Below, one piece after another: positions 26,633 to 36,215 of a DNA stretch of 64,000 nucleotides (position 1 is the stretch's first letter; each line of letters starts with the position of its first letter). Source of the DNA: JAIOSM01 sp964565415 (GTDB lineage Bacteria > Desulfobacterota > Desulfobacteria > Desulfobacterales > Desulfobacteraceae); contig CAZMEX010000006.1 of the NCBI GenBank assembly GCA_964565415.1, positions 29,051-93,050 of the forward strand, in the 5' to 3' direction. The translations under genes were made by a program, and so were the position numbers. Below the pieces are notes generated by a model. The model saw only the letters and a list, made by a program, of their open reading frames with translations. It was not told where the DNA came from and searched no databases.

Positions 26633-29011
26633 TCATTTATCCTTTATCAAGGCCACTTCAATAACCTGATCCAACTCTTTTACAACAATGAACTCAAGCT
26701 TCTTTTTTATGGTTTGTGGTATCTCAAAAAGATCATTTTTATTTTTTTCAGGGATAATGACTTTCTCTATTCCTGCCCTTACAGCCCCAAGCGCTTTTTC
26801 TTTTAGTCCACCAATGGGTAAGACTCTTCCACGCAAAGTTATCTCGCCTGTCATGGCGACCTTACTGTCAACCAATCTGCCTGTTAAAGCAGATATCATT
26901 GCAACTGCAATTCCAATGCCGGCTGAAGGTCCGTCTTTTGGGATGGCACCTGCTGGTACATGTATATGAATATCATTATTATCTATGGCTTTGGCTGGAA
27001 TTTTAAGTTTTTTCATATTACTTTTTACGTAGGTCAAGGCAGCTTTTGCAGATTCCTGCATAACATCACCAATCTGCCCTGTGATAACAAGCTCACCCTT
27101 CCCTTTTACAAGAGAGGCTTCGATATATAGATGCTCACCGCCTGCTTCTGTCCATGCAAGTCCTGTAACAAGACCTGCCTGACTCTCTTCCTGATCAAGC
27201 TCTGGAAAAAATTTTGCAGGACCTAGATACTTTGCAAGGTTCTGTTTTGTTATGGAAAATTTTCCCTTTTCCCCTCCGGCAATCTTTCTTGCTATTTTTC
27301 GGCATATTTTATCAAGATTTCTCTCTAAATTTCTCAATCCTGCCTCTTGTGTGTATTCAAACAAAATAGAACCCATAGCACCTGAACTTATGTCAATAGA
27401 CCTTCGTATAAGACCATTCTCTTTTTTCTTACGTGGGAACAGATGCCTTTCTGCTATAATCTGTTTTTCCTCAACAGTATAGCCTGATAGCCTGATCACC
27501 TCCATTCTGTCAAACAATGCTGACGGAATAGTATCGGAAACATTGGCAGTAAGAATAAAAAGTACATTGGAGAGATCAAAAGGCATATTAAGGTAATGGT
27601 CTGAGAACTCAAAATTTTGTTCTGGATCAAGTGCCTCAAGAAGAGCAGAAGATGGATCACCCCGAAAATCATTTCCAAGCTTATCAATCTCATCCAGCAT
27701 AAATACAGGATTATTTGTTCCACACTGTTTCAAGCCCTGGAGAATTCTGCCGGGCATTGCTCCAATATATGTACGCCTATGCCCTCTTATCTCGGCCTCA
27801 TCCCGGATACCACCCAGGGAAAACCGAAAAAATTTTCGCTTCATTGCTTTAGCAATTGCCTGCCCTAAAGAAGTCTTTCCAACACCGGGAGGCCCAACAA
27901 AACAGAGTATCTGTCCCTTTTTATCAGGATTGAGCTGACGAACACTCAAATATTCAAGGATTCTCTCCTTTACTTTGTCAAGACCATAGTGATTTTTATC
28001 AAGCAGTTGAGCAGATTTTTCAATATCCAAAAAATCCTTTGATGATTTTGTCCAGGGTAATTCAACAATACAGTCTAAATAGCTTCGAATTATCGAAGCT
28101 TCCGATGAATCAGAATGCATCTGTTCAAGTCTTTTAAGTTGCTTGTACGCCTCTTTTTCACACTTTGTTGGTATTTTTGCCTTTTTGATCTTCAGTCGAT
28201 ACTCTTCTATTTCGATTAATCTGTCATCGGTCTCACCAAGCTCCTTATGGATTGCTTTAATCTGCTCTCTTAAATAATAATCTTTCTGATTTCTATGTAT
28301 TTCATCTTTGACATCAGTCTGGATTTTGGCCTGAACCGCTGAAAGATCAACTTCCCGGGCAAGGAAATCATTAACTTTTTTCAAACGCTCCATGGGGTCG
28401 TCTATCTCAATCAATTCTTGAGAATCAGCAACCTTAAGATTCAAATTAGATGCCACAAGATCAGCAAGTTTTCCTAAAGATTCAATATAGTTTAAAAGAT
28501 CAACAGCATCCTGGGAAAATTCTCCCTTTAGAGCCAGTAGTTTCCCACTGTTCTCTTTCACATTGCGCATTAAAGCTTCATGCTCGATATTTAATTCTTT
28601 TATCTCTTTATCTTCAATAATCTCTATTTTCACTTCAAAATAAGCACGTTTTGTTGTGTATTTTACTATTTTTGCCTTGGTAATGCCTTGAACCAATGCC
28701 TTTACCTTCCCATCAGGTAATTTCAGCATCTTCTGCACTCTGCCGACAGTTCCGACCCTATAAACATCGGAAGCTTTGGGATTTTCAACTGAAGAATCTT
28801 TTTGTGCAGAAAGGAAAATATATCGATCTCTATTTATTGACTCCTCAATTGCTTTAATGGATTTCTCCCTTCCTACAAATAAAGGCAAAAGCATATCAGT
28901 AAAAACAACAACATCTCTCACGGGCATCATTGAAATAGTACGAGGAATCTTATCAAAGTCTCCCTCTTTCTCTATTACATCAATGAGATCATCCATATCA
29001 GTTTCAGCCAT
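26633..29011 (-). CDS. lon: ATP-dependent Lon protease
   Basis: A 792-residue AAA+ serine protease that degrades misfolded and regulatory proteins. The N-terminal LON substrate domain (about 20-215) is followed by the ATPase with Walker A GPPGVGKTS, Walker B MLDEIDK, and the protease domain with the catalytic Ser in PKDGPSAGIG and the downstream Lys. An AGGGG ribosome site precedes the ATG. No clear sigma-32 heat-shock promoter was found upstream. Confidence 0.96.
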   Translation of the reverse strand: MAETDMDDLIDVIEKEGDFDKIPRTISMMPVRDVVVFTDMLLPLFVGREKSIKAIEESINRDRYIFLSAQKDSSVENPKASDVYRVGTVGRVQKMLKLPDGKVKALVQGITKAKIVKYTTKRAYFEVKIEIIEDKEIKELNIEHEALMRNVKENSGKLLALKGEFSQDAVDLLNYIESLGKLADLVASNLNLKVADSQELIEIDDPMERLKKVNDFLAREVDLSAVQAKIQTDVKDEIHRNQKDYYLREQIKAIHKELGETDDRLIEIEEYRLKIKKAKIPTKCEKEAYKQLKRLEQMHSDSSEASIIRSYLDCIVELPWTKSSKDFLDIEKSAQLLDKNHYGLDKVKERILEYLSVRQLNPDKKGQILCFVGPPGVGKTSLGQAIAKAMKRKFFRFSLGGIRDEAEIRGHRRTYIGAMPGRILQGLKQCGTNNPVFMLDEIDKLGNDFRGDPSSALLEALDPEQNFEFSDHYLNMPFDLSNVLFILTANVSDTIPSALFDRMEVIRLSGYTVEEKQIIAERHLFPRKKKENGLIRRSIDISSGAMGSILFEYTQEAGLRNLERNLDKICRKIARKIAGGEKGKFSITKQNLAKYLGPAKFFPELDQEESQAGLVTGLAWTEAGGEHLYIEASLVKGKGELVITGQIGDVMQESAKAALTYVKSNMKKLKIPAKAIDNNDIHIHVPAGAIPKDGPSAGIGIAVAMISALTGRLVDSKVAMTGEITLRGRVLPIGGLKEKALGAVRAGIEKVIIPEKNKNDLFEIPQTIKKKLEFIVVKELDQVIEVALIKDK

Positions 29012-29164
29012 ATATATCTGTTACCCCTTTCAATTCATTTATCACTGTTATCCACTATTATTTATCCAAATTATATCACGAATAATTATACTTGTATTTG
29101 TACAATAAAACATTTTTTTCCTTTTACAACATATTACACCATTTTTTTTTATCTATTAAAATTA

Positions 29165-29193
29165 TTGACAGACAAATGGCTTTTGTCTATTTT
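29165..29193 (+). promoter_or_regulatory. Promoter of pilD with an inverted repeat inside its spacer
   Basis: TTGACA at 29165-29170, a 17-base spacer and TATTTT at 29188-29193. Two seven-base arms, AGACAAA (29170-29176) and TTTGTCT (29182-29188), form a perfect inverted repeat with a five-base centre that fills the spacer. A repressor bound there would block the polymerase. Confidence 0.6.
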
Positions 29194-29234
29194 TAATCTC
29201 AATAAATTATTTTTACAGGAGCCATCTTAAGTTA

Positions 29235-30023
29235 ATGTATATTTATATGGATCAAATACTATTATTTCTGATTTTTATGTTTGGGGCTTCGGCAGGCAGT
29301 TTCTATAACGTATGCATTTATAGGATCCCGAAAAAAGAGTCCATTGTAACTCCGGGTTCCCACTGCCCCTTTTGCAAAAACAAAATCCCTTTTTATCTGA
29401 ATATACCAGTCTTCAGTTATTTTATACTGCGGGGTAAATGTAAATATTGTAAACATCCGTTTTCGCCGAGATACCCACTTATTGAAGCATTGACAGGAAC
29501 AATCTTAGTTTTTCTATATTTGAAATTCGGCTATTGCACAACAACCATCTTCTGGTTTATTTTTATTTCCATATTAATTATTATCTCATTTATTGATATT
29601 GATTATCAAATAATCCCTGACATCTTTTCTCTGCCTGGAATTATCCTTTTTGCCACATCTCCTTTGTTTGTACCAGGGATAAGTTTTATGGATTCTATTC
29701 TTGGGATACTCCTGGGAGGCGGGAGTCTATATCTTATCGCTGTAACATATTATGTCCTCAAAAAAATCGATGGCATGGGCGGAGGAGATATTAAACTTCT
29801 TGCCATGATAGGTGCTGCAATAGGATACAAAGGTGTATTTTTTACTCTTTTCATTGGATCGCTTACAGGGGCAATCGCTGGAATTATAATAATGTTATCT
29901 TCTAGAGTTTTGGATACAAAGCTGAAAATACCCTTTGGTCCATATTTATCATTTGGAGCTGTAATTTATATATTTTTTGGTCCCACTCTTATAAAATGGT
30001 ATTTTTCAACGGCCCTTCTATAA
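29235..30023 (+). CDS. pilD: Prepilin leader peptidase/N-methyltransferase (PilD/GspO)
   Basis: A 262-residue polytopic inner-membrane aspartyl protease that cuts and methylates type IV prepilins and pseudopilins. The two pairs of zinc cysteines (CPFC and CKYC) lie in the first cytoplasmic loop, and the catalytic aspartates are in IDIDYQIIPD and GMGGGDIKLL. It is unlinked to other secretion genes here but would serve GspG and GspH at 11862-12813. The AGGAG site at 29217 is 13 bases from the ATG; a second ATG at 29247 is also possible. Confidence 0.92.
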   Translation: MYIYMDQILLFLIFMFGASAGSFYNVCIYRIPKKESIVTPGSHCPFCKNKIPFYLNIPVFSYFILRGKCKYCKHPFSPRYPLIEALTGTILVFLYLKFGYCTTTIFWFIFISILIIISFIDIDYQIIPDIFSLPGIILFATSPLFVPGISFMDSILGILLGGGSLYLIAVTYYVLKKIDGMGGGDIKLLAMIGAAIGYKGVFFTLFIGSLTGAIAGIIIMLSSRVLDTKLKIPFGPYLSFGAVIYIFFGPTLIKWYFSTALL

Positions 30024-30060
30024 TATAACCGGTACGAATTTATGGAATTTATATATCTAT

Positions 30061-30525
30061 TTAATCCCTGATCGCTATTTCTATAAAAAACCTGCCCTTT
30101 GTTGTTTTAAAAGGGATCACAAGAACATGGCTTGCGCCTTTAATATGCTCAACCACGCTATTCTCGCCTGACACTACACCCGCAAGCTTGATTTTCACTT
30201 TTTTATCCATCTCTGCAATTTTTGTTGTTACATGACCTGCGATCATATTGCTGATTTCCCCGACTGCATCGTCAATCTCCTCATTCATTTCAGTCATCTC
30301 TTCTCCAAACATTGCAGAAACAACTCCGAGAATGCTATTTTCATAAAATGAGACAGCAATGGAACCAGAAATATCTCCATCCATATTAAGCATACCTGTA
30401 ATATCCCCAAGGGGTGTGGTCTCTTTTTTCAAAAAAATCGGTTCAGGTTTCACTTTAACCAATGCAGTTGTATCAAGAATGTATAAAGCCCCTTCAATAA
30501 AGGGATTCACCAATGAAGCGTCCAT
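30061..30525 (-). CDS. CheX-like chemotaxis phosphatase domain protein
   Basis: A 154-residue single-domain protein. The CheC/CheX/FliY phosphatase signature is the E-x2-N in GEISNMIAG within DDAVGEISNMIAGHVTTKI, the pair that removes phosphate from CheY in CheX. A single such helix fits CheX rather than the two-centre CheC. No chemotaxis gene is adjacent; it points towards pilD (convergent). It may act on a response regulator encoded elsewhere. Confidence 0.78.
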   Translation of the reverse strand: MDASLVNPFIEGALYILDTTALVKVKPEPIFLKKETTPLGDITGMLNMDGDISGSIAVSFYENSILGVVSAMFGEEMTEMNEEIDDAVGEISNMIAGHVTTKIAEMDKKVKIKLAGVVSGENSVVEHIKGASHVLVIPFKTTKGRFFIEIAIRD

Positions 30526-30608
30526 AATTGTCTCCTCTCTGTATTCTCTATTTTAACGATTTCATGCGGGTTTAGCAACTTTTTTTCAAAAAAAATTGGA
30601 ATAAACAC

Positions 30609-30637
30609 TTGACACACGCCCTCCAACCACGTAACGT
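30609..30637 (+). promoter_or_regulatory. Candidate promoter of the HU gene
   Basis: TTGACA at 30609-30614, a 17-base spacer and TAACGT at 30632-30637. The -10 match is weak, and the region around it contains ACGTAACGT, a short repeated ACGT sequence flanked by AACC and GGTT, which may affect binding. Confidence 0.4.
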
Positions 30638-30724
30638 ACGGTTAAAGCGTTATTTAAGTAACTAATTTGGTAGGTTAAATTCAATTGAATTTAATATGCA
30701 AACCGTAAAAAAGGAGTGATAAAG

Positions 30725-30994
30725 ATGAACAAAGGCGATTTAATCAACAAGGTCTCTGAAGTACTTAACAGTAAAAAAGAAGCTTATGCAGCAGTGGATT
30801 GCATGATTGCAGCCATTACAGAAGCACTTTCCAACAACGACTCTGTAACTTTAGTCGGATTTGGTACCTTTAAAACTGCTGACAGAAAAGCAAGAAAGGG
30901 AAGAAACCCTCAAACCGGTAAAGAGATTGACATTCCAGCAAGAACTGTCCCCAAATTTGTTCCAGGCAAAGCCTTAAAAGATGCAGTAAAATAA
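30725..30994 (+). CDS. hup: HU-family DNA-binding protein
   Basis: An 89-residue histone-like protein that bends DNA. The start is the ATG at 30725, eight bases after GGAG (30713-30716); a GTG three codons earlier overlaps that site. MNKGDLINKV, GFGTFKTADRKARKGRNPQTG and the DNA-intercalating proline arm with IPARTVPKFVPGKALK are typical. A strong terminator follows directly, so the gene is probably transcribed alone. Confidence 0.95.
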   Translation: MNKGDLINKVSEVLNSKKEAYAAVDCMIAAITEALSNNDSVTLVGFGTFKTADRKARKGRNPQTGKEIDIPARTVPKFVPGKALKDAVK

Positions 30995-31010
30995 TCAATC
31001 ATTCAATATT

Positions 31011-31058
31011 AATCAGGTAATATACTGGAATTAGCAATATATTACCTGATTTTTTTTT
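31011..31058 (+). terminator. Rho-independent terminator of the HU gene
   Basis: Two perfectly complementary 14-base arms (31011-31024 and 31038-31051) with a 13-base loop run into a T tract at 31050-31058. It lies 17 bases after the HU stop codon. Confidence 0.9.
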
Positions 31059-31065
31059 GTGATAT

Positions 31066-31827
31066 ATGGAACTTAAGAAAATTTTTATCCCTTCCATGGG
31101 TGTTGATTTAGTCTTTAATCTAAACTCCCTTACCCCCTATGCCAGATCATCAATTATTTATGATATTAATTACAATGACAATACTGTTATTATAGCTCAA
31201 CCATTAAACCCTGTTACACTGAATGCTGACTATGATGAAATGCACTTAACCGTTGTTATAAAGGGGGAAAAAGGCAGGGTTAGAGTTGGCGTTAAATGTA
31301 AGCCTGTAAAATTAATAAAAGCATATAAACTTGCCGGGAACAAGAGTGTTGCAGCTATACAACTCAAATACTTTCATCCCATAACTAAAGCAGCAAATAT
31401 CCGTGCTGCATATAGGTTGCAATTGGGTAATCATTTTTTGATTACCGGCAAAATTATTTTTCTTGACCAGGAGTATGTAACAAGAAAAGATTTTGTTTTT
31501 CGTGATGTTTCATTTGCCGGGGTGGGAATCATATGTCCCAGAAAAGTTAACTTAAAAATAAATGAGCTTACCAGGATCAAAGTACACCAAACAGTTAAAA
31601 TTGGTATGATTCTTCAAAAAAAGACAAAAGATAATACATCAGAAAGGAAACCTGTCGCAATTATTCCTGCTAAAGCAGAAGTTACAAGAAAAAATATCGA
31701 TTTTTCCGAAAGCCATATTTTGATTGGTATGAAATTTATCAATATATCTTCTGAAAAAGAGGGTTCTTTAAATACATTTATCCATGAAGCACAGGTGGAT
31801 GAACTTCAGAGGCTTTCCAGACTTTAA
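31066..31827 (+). CDS. PilZ-domain c-di-GMP-binding protein
   Basis: A 253-residue protein. A YcgR-like beta domain (about 1-105) precedes a PilZ domain with the R-x-x-x-R motif at R113 and R117 (RAAYR) and the D-x-S-x-x-G motif at 147-152 (DVSFAG). These two motifs bind cyclic di-GMP. It has no signal peptide or membrane helix and so acts in the cytoplasm. No target can be named; motility or polysaccharide export are usual. Its end overlaps the exonuclease gene on the other strand by four bases. Confidence 0.82.
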   Translation: MELKKIFIPSMGVDLVFNLNSLTPYARSSIIYDINYNDNTVIIAQPLNPVTLNADYDEMHLTVVIKGEKGRVRVGVKCKPVKLIKAYKLAGNKSVAAIQLKYFHPITKAANIRAAYRLQLGNHFLITGKIIFLDQEYVTRKDFVFRDVSFAGVGIICPRKVNLKINELTRIKVHQTVKIGMILQKKTKDNTSERKPVAIIPAKAEVTRKNIDFSESHILIGMKFINISSEKEGSLNTFIHEAQVDELQRLSRL

Positions 31828-33266
31828 TGCCCTGCTTCCACTCCATGCTGCATTGCTTTGATATAGCCCTGCAGCCAATCTAAAATTTCCTTTTGTTCAC
31901 CATCCAATGCAAGCTTACGAGTCTCTTCCAGCTCTTTTAGTGCATTCTCACAATTTAATTTAGTATCATTTTTAAACCCCTTCACTGCCTTGCTTGTTTT
32001 GGATGATCGAAGTTTTTTCATTAATTCATTATATTCAGCAAATTGTTCAGGTTCAGGTAGCTTGGAAGAATAATTTCTCTGGATGATTCTTTGGGCAAGA
32101 ATTTTAACTCTCTCACTGCCCATGGTTTCTGTCACTAAAATTTTCCCATCAAGGTTTGCGTTCTTGAAATCCAGGATATCTTTTTTCTCATGGTTATTAA
32201 AAAAACCATTTTGGTAGAGACCGGCATCGGGATCAAGATCAGGGATGAACAGATACTGAAACTCAATATGAAAATTGATAATTTTAAAGAAATCATCAAT
32301 ATTGTTTGAAATGGCTCTAAGGTTAGCTTCTGCCTGTTGCACACTCTCATTTGTGAGTCTTTCATAAAATCTAGCTTTTGCAGGGAGAATTATGGGCAGG
32401 TCACCATATCTCTTTCTTATCACTAAAGAGGTAGATTCTTCAGGGTTTGAGACAAAAGAGAGTATATCTGTCTCATCAAGCCTCAACCACAAATTCTGAT
32501 TTGAATACTTTGTGGATTTGCCAATATTAATTACCAATGCCATATAATTTTTATCAGGACCTAATCTATGGGACACCATAATACCAAGTTTAAATGCCTG
32601 GCCTTTTAAATTTAGGCAATTTTCAATTTTGCTGATTCTCAACTCATCTTTTTGTTTACTGAAAAAATCCATTGCATAATTATAAATTTTTTGTTCCCTT
32701 GAAAAAATTCTGGCAAGGTTAAAAGTTGCCTCAACATCTGCCATTGCTTCATGGGCTCTGCCTGATACTGTAAGGGAATTTTTATTGCTTATCTTTTCAA
32801 GTTTAAAACTAATTTTTCCATCATTGTAAGGCCACTCAATGATCTCAGGCTTAAAAAGATAAAAAAGAGTAGCAAGGGGAAAGATATCCATACGGGAGCA
32901 TCTGTTTTTATATTGGTGGGTGTATGGGTCCAGCAGATTTCTATAAAACGAAAACCTCAAAAATTCATCATCAAATTTAAGAGTATTGTAGCCAAGGCTC
33001 ACAGTTTCAGGTTTGTTAACTATTTTATGTATCTTTTTGCAAGCTTCATATTCTGGCAGACCAGCTTTCAAGTCTTCATGGGAAAGTCTGTGGATAATAA
33101 ATGCCTGAGGAGACGGGACAATATCAGGTCTCAACTGTATTGTTACAGAGTCACGTTCTATCTCATTGAAGTTTTGGTCACATCTGATACAGGCAAAAGT
33201 AAGGATCTGGTCAAAGGCAGGGTTCAATCCACTGGTTTCAATGTCATAGAACAAATAGGTCTTCAT
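31824..33266 (-). CDS. sbcB: Exodeoxyribonuclease I (SbcB type)
   Basis: A 480-residue 3'-5' single-strand DNA exonuclease. The DEDDh acidic residues appear as FYDIETSGLNP (D, E), GYNTLKFDDEF (D) and AHEAMADVEATF (H, D). The following SH3-like and helical domains match ExoI in length. It acts in recombination and mismatch repair. It is transcribed away from rpsI after a bidirectional hairpin. Confidence 0.9.
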   Translation of the reverse strand: MKTYLFYDIETSGLNPAFDQILTFACIRCDQNFNEIERDSVTIQLRPDIVPSPQAFIIHRLSHEDLKAGLPEYEACKKIHKIVNKPETVSLGYNTLKFDDEFLRFSFYRNLLDPYTHQYKNRCSRMDIFPLATLFYLFKPEIIEWPYNDGKISFKLEKISNKNSLTVSGRAHEAMADVEATFNLARIFSREQKIYNYAMDFFSKQKDELRISKIENCLNLKGQAFKLGIMVSHRLGPDKNYMALVINIGKSTKYSNQNLWLRLDETDILSFVSNPEESTSLVIRKRYGDLPIILPAKARFYERLTNESVQQAEANLRAISNNIDDFFKIINFHIEFQYLFIPDLDPDAGLYQNGFFNNHEKKDILDFKNANLDGKILVTETMGSERVKILAQRIIQRNYSSKLPEPEQFAEYNELMKKLRSSKTSKAVKGFKNDTKLNCENALKELEETRKLALDGEQKEILDWLQGYIKAMQHGVEAGH

Positions 33267-33276
33267 TATTATACAG

Positions 33277-33311
33277 AAAAAAAGGTGAGTATTTTAAAAT
33301 GCTCACCTTTT
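33277..33311. terminator. Terminator hairpin after rpsI
   Basis: A palindrome with ten-base arms (33280-33289 and 33302-33311) that extends through an AT-rich core. On the minus strand it is followed by seven T residues (33283-33277), so it ends the rplM-rpsI message before sbcB. Confidence 0.8.
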
Positions 33312-33338
33312 ATATATAAAAAAAATTTATATGGCTGA

Positions 33339-33734
33339 TTATCTTTTTGAAAATTGATAACTTGCCCTAGCACCTTTTTTCCCATACTTTTTACGCTCTT
33401 TCATTCTTGAATCACGGGTAAGATATCCATAATCTTTCAAAATACCACGAAGATCTGAATCAACAAGAAGAAGGGCTCTTGATAAGCCTAATGTTATTGC
33501 GCCAGCCTGACCTGAAACACCACCGCCAAGCACCGTGATTTTGATATCAAATGCATCCTTTTTCTCAACCAGAGAAAGTGGTGCAGTAAGCATACTTTGT
33601 ACAGAATCTTGTACAAAATACTCATTCATGTTTTTATTATTAACAATAAATTTGCCTTTACCAGGTGTTATCCATACTTTTGCAATGGAACTTTTCCTTT
33701 TACCTGTTGCGTAAAATATATTTGTATTTTCCAA
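33339..33734 (-). CDS. rpsI: Ribosomal protein uS9
   Basis: A 131-residue small-subunit protein. The N-terminal YATGKRKSSIAKVW and the C-terminal DSRMKERKKYGKKGARASYQFSKR tail, which reaches the P-site tRNA, are typical. It follows rplM by 27 bases, the usual rplM-rpsI pair. Confidence 0.97.
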   Translation of the reverse strand: MENTNIFYATGKRKSSIAKVWITPGKGKFIVNNKNMNEYFVQDSVQSMLTAPLSLVEKKDAFDIKITVLGGGVSGQAGAITLGLSRALLLVDSDLRGILKDYGYLTRDSRMKERKKYGKKGARASYQFSKR

Positions 33735-33761
33735 AGTTTTTTTATATTCCTTTAAATATTT

Positions 33762-34196
33762 TTATAAATCCACGGTTTCAGGTTTTTGAGCAGCGTGGGG
33801 ATGCTGATCATTTGCATAAACAAATAATTTATTAGTAAGCTGTCGCCCAAGTTTATTTTTGGGGAGCATTCCAACAACAGCTTTTCTTACAAGTTCAGTG
33901 GGTTTGCGGCTGTGTAATTCACGAGCTGTTTCTGATTTAATACTGCCAACATAACCTGAGTGTCGATAATATTTTTTTCCATCCCACTTCTTTCCTGTGA
34001 GGCGGATTTTATCGGCATTAATAACAATTACCCAATCTCCGGTATCAACATGGGGAGTGAACAAAGGGTTATGTTTACCTCTGATTCTTCTTGCGACCTC
34101 TGATGCAAGCCTGCCAAGTACTTTATCTTCAGCATCAACAACGCACCATTTCTCTTTGTTATCTGATCTTTTTGCACTATATGTAAATTTATTCAA
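33762..34196 (-). CDS. rplM: Ribosomal protein uL13
   Basis: A 144-residue large-subunit protein, set to start at TTG 34196. This gives the usual length and a GGAG ten bases upstream. The longer frame from ATG 34238 has no ribosome site, and its start would lie at or before the predicted transcription start. The protein has KWCVVDAEDKVLGRLASEVARRIRGK and MLPKNKLGRQ. It is the first gene of the pair with rpsI. Confidence 0.95.
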   Translation of the reverse strand: MNKFTYSAKRSDNKEKWCVVDAEDKVLGRLASEVARRIRGKHNPLFTPHVDTGDWVIVINADKIRLTGKKWDGKKYYRHSGYVGSIKSETARELHSRKPTELVRKAVVGMLPKNKLGRQLTNKLFVYANDQHPHAAQKPETVDL

Positions 34197-34237
34197 TTTC
34201 CCTATACTCCTGTTCAAATCAAAAAAATAATTCGACA

Positions 34238-34266
34238 TTATTATTATATAATCGTAAATATGTCAA
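34238..34266 (-). promoter_or_regulatory. Promoter of rplM-rpsI
   Basis: On the minus strand TTGACA (34266-34261), a 17-base AT-rich spacer and TAATAA (34243-34238). Transcription would start near 34231, downstream of the ATG at 34238, which supports the TTG start of rplM. Confidence 0.55.
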
Positions 34267-34273
34267 GGAAATT

Positions 34274-34687
34274 CTACAATTCAATCTTATTACTCTCTTT
34301 TATCTCTTTTTTAGCAAGTTTAATTTTTTCTCTTACTTTTCCACTATCTGCCTGGCTCGAAGTAGTGCATGATACTTCTGCATTCAATACCCCACCATTT
34401 TCCACAATCAAATCTTTGCACTCAACCTTACCTGCACAACTGCCTGTGGAGAGGATTATTAGTTCCTTGGAAGCAATTAAATCTCCATTAAACTTTCCTC
34501 CAACAGTCATACTTGCAACTATTGCCGAGTTGGAATTTACCTCACCATCCTCTGCAATAACAATAATATCACCTTTAATTTCTCCTTTAATCTTTCCTTT
34601 TATTATTAATTTTCCAGTGCTTGAAACAGAGCCTTCAATCATAAGCTCCTTATCAATAATTGAAAGATTCTTCTTATTCATCTTCAT
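34274..34687 (-). CDS. Bactofilin (cytoskeletal, CcmA family)
   Basis: A 137-residue protein made almost wholly of a bactofilin right-handed beta-helix (about 15-110), seen in the repeated hydrophobic-glycine steps KLIIKGKIKGEIKGDIIVIAEDG-type and VGGKFNGDLIASKEL. Bactofilins form filaments at the inner membrane and place peptidoglycan enzymes; in Helicobacter the bactofilin CcmA works with Csd proteins. It follows the Csd4-like peptidase by 33 bases in the same direction. Confidence 0.88.
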   Translation of the reverse strand: MKMNKKNLSIIDKELMIEGSVSSTGKLIIKGKIKGEIKGDIIVIAEDGEVNSNSAIVASMTVGGKFNGDLIASKELIILSTGSCAGKVECKDLIVENGGVLNAEVSCTTSSQADSGKVREKIKLAKKEIKESNKIEL

Positions 34688-34720
34688 TTTTCCCCCACTT
34701 TATGATTTTTTAAATTATAG

Positions 34721-36205
34721 TTAAAAATCTATAAATAACTTACCAACTTCTCTATCATTCAAACTTGTAATAATATAATATTGTTTGTCCTGATTATCAA
34801 TTGAATATTTCTTCATCAAAACGTTTTTACCCGTATCAATAAGATACCCCCTGTCTTCACCGTTATTATTGTGACGGTTACCAACAAAACCCTTAAAATT
34901 AACAATGTATTCAGCCGGATCAACCTTACCGGTTATCATATCAATTATAACCAATCTGTCTCCCCGCTTTAGTTTAACATGGGAGTAGTTGTCAACAATA
35001 TGTATTTTTCCATTTACTCTGATTTTAAACCTCAGCACCTCAATGTTTTTCGAATCTGAGACAGACAATTTGTCTATTGGTTTTAAAGCTTTAGAATGAA
35101 AATCAAGAAAGATGCTACCACAGGAGTAATAATCTTTTTTTGCAACGATTCTTGTCTCTTCATCTATCTTTAATTTTTTTTTCATATCATTAAAACTGGA
35201 CCCGACTCCAATGATATCTGCACTGAGCCCTCTTTTGTAATTTGCCACTATATCTAAAACCTCAACCATGTCTCCCTGGTTAATTTTCAAGTGTTGCATT
35301 GTTGCAACTACCACAGGCACGGAATCATTGACCGAAATAATTATATATTGAAGCTCTGGCTTTTTAAGATCAATGCCCGGAGTCTCCGGAGTTATTCCCA
35401 TCAATTTCATAAATCCATTGATAGCATAAATATGCTGTTTTACCTTTTGTTCCAATGGAAGGGCTTTTGCTGACTCAACACCAAAGGCTGGTATTTTGCA
35501 TTGATATAAAGCATAATATGTTGCAGAACCTCTTTGTTCTTTATGTTTTGTACCAGATTCAGCTGTTTTGTGGTTATTAAAATGAAATTGCTCTGAAGCA
35601 CCGATATGTGTATTCACCTCTTTAATTACAACCTTTGCCATTGCTTCAAGATCAATTTGTATTCCTGTTTGTTTATCTTCAAAAAAAGCAGTGTCTGCAA
35701 TAATTGACTGACCATATTTTTTAGGATTACGCATGGGACCTTCCCATTTGTTTGAAAAAATACCTGAGCCCTCATGCAGGTTTAGCAGACAATCGCTTTC
35801 TCCTATTAATCTTTTTAGAACTTTAACCACTCTTGCTTCATAGTTTTCAACAAGGTTACCGGAAAATTTTCTGTTCATATCCTCATTGATTTTACGCTCT
35901 CGTTTTAAAATGGAAGGAAAATTAGCACGGGGTACAACAATGAGATTCCCTTTTTTTAATGAAATATCAGCATACCGGTCTGCAGCCAGAAATCCTGCTG
36001 CTTCATCGCCCTGAATACCACCTATTATCATAAGGGTTTTTCCTGGCTCTGTACCATTTATCTTATATACATGGAGCTCATTATCTTCCCCCTCAAAGAA
36101 AACAGTATATGTCCTCTTTTGAGCAAGAGCATAGCTGCTTGACACAAATAAAAATAAGAGCAGGTAAAAGCAGATAAGAAGTTTATAATGCACTTTTTCT
36201 TTCAT
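34721..36205 (-). CDS. M14/M99-type zinc carboxypeptidase resembling Csd4
   Basis: A 494-residue secreted protein with a signal peptide (LLICFYLLLFLFVSSSYALA). The zinc site reads GIQGDE, so the ligands are Q65, E68 and H144 (LNLHEG), with glutamine where almost all M14 peptidases have histidine. The same Gln-Glu-His set is known in Helicobacter Csd4 and Campylobacter Pgp1 (Q46, E49, H128 in Csd4), which trim the tripeptide of uncrosslinked peptidoglycan to a dipeptide and set cell curvature. The C-terminal 200 residues form extra beta domains. It lies 10 bases after the membrane coiled-coil gene. Confidence 0.82.
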   Translation of the reverse strand: MKEKVHYKLLICFYLLLFLFVSSSYALAQKRTYTVFFEGEDNELHVYKINGTEPGKTLMIIGGIQGDEAAGFLAADRYADISLKKGNLIVVPRANFPSILKRERKINEDMNRKFSGNLVENYEARVVKVLKRLIGESDCLLNLHEGSGIFSNKWEGPMRNPKKYGQSIIADTAFFEDKQTGIQIDLEAMAKVVIKEVNTHIGASEQFHFNNHKTAESGTKHKEQRGSATYYALYQCKIPAFGVESAKALPLEQKVKQHIYAINGFMKLMGITPETPGIDLKKPELQYIIISVNDSVPVVVATMQHLKINQGDMVEVLDIVANYKRGLSADIIGVGSSFNDMKKKLKIDEETRIVAKKDYYSCGSIFLDFHSKALKPIDKLSVSDSKNIEVLRFKIRVNGKIHIVDNYSHVKLKRGDRLVIIDMITGKVDPAEYIVNFKGFVGNRHNNNGEDRGYLIDTGKNVLMKKYSIDNQDKQYYIITSLNDREVGKLFIDF

Positions 36206-36215
36206 ATATGAGTTG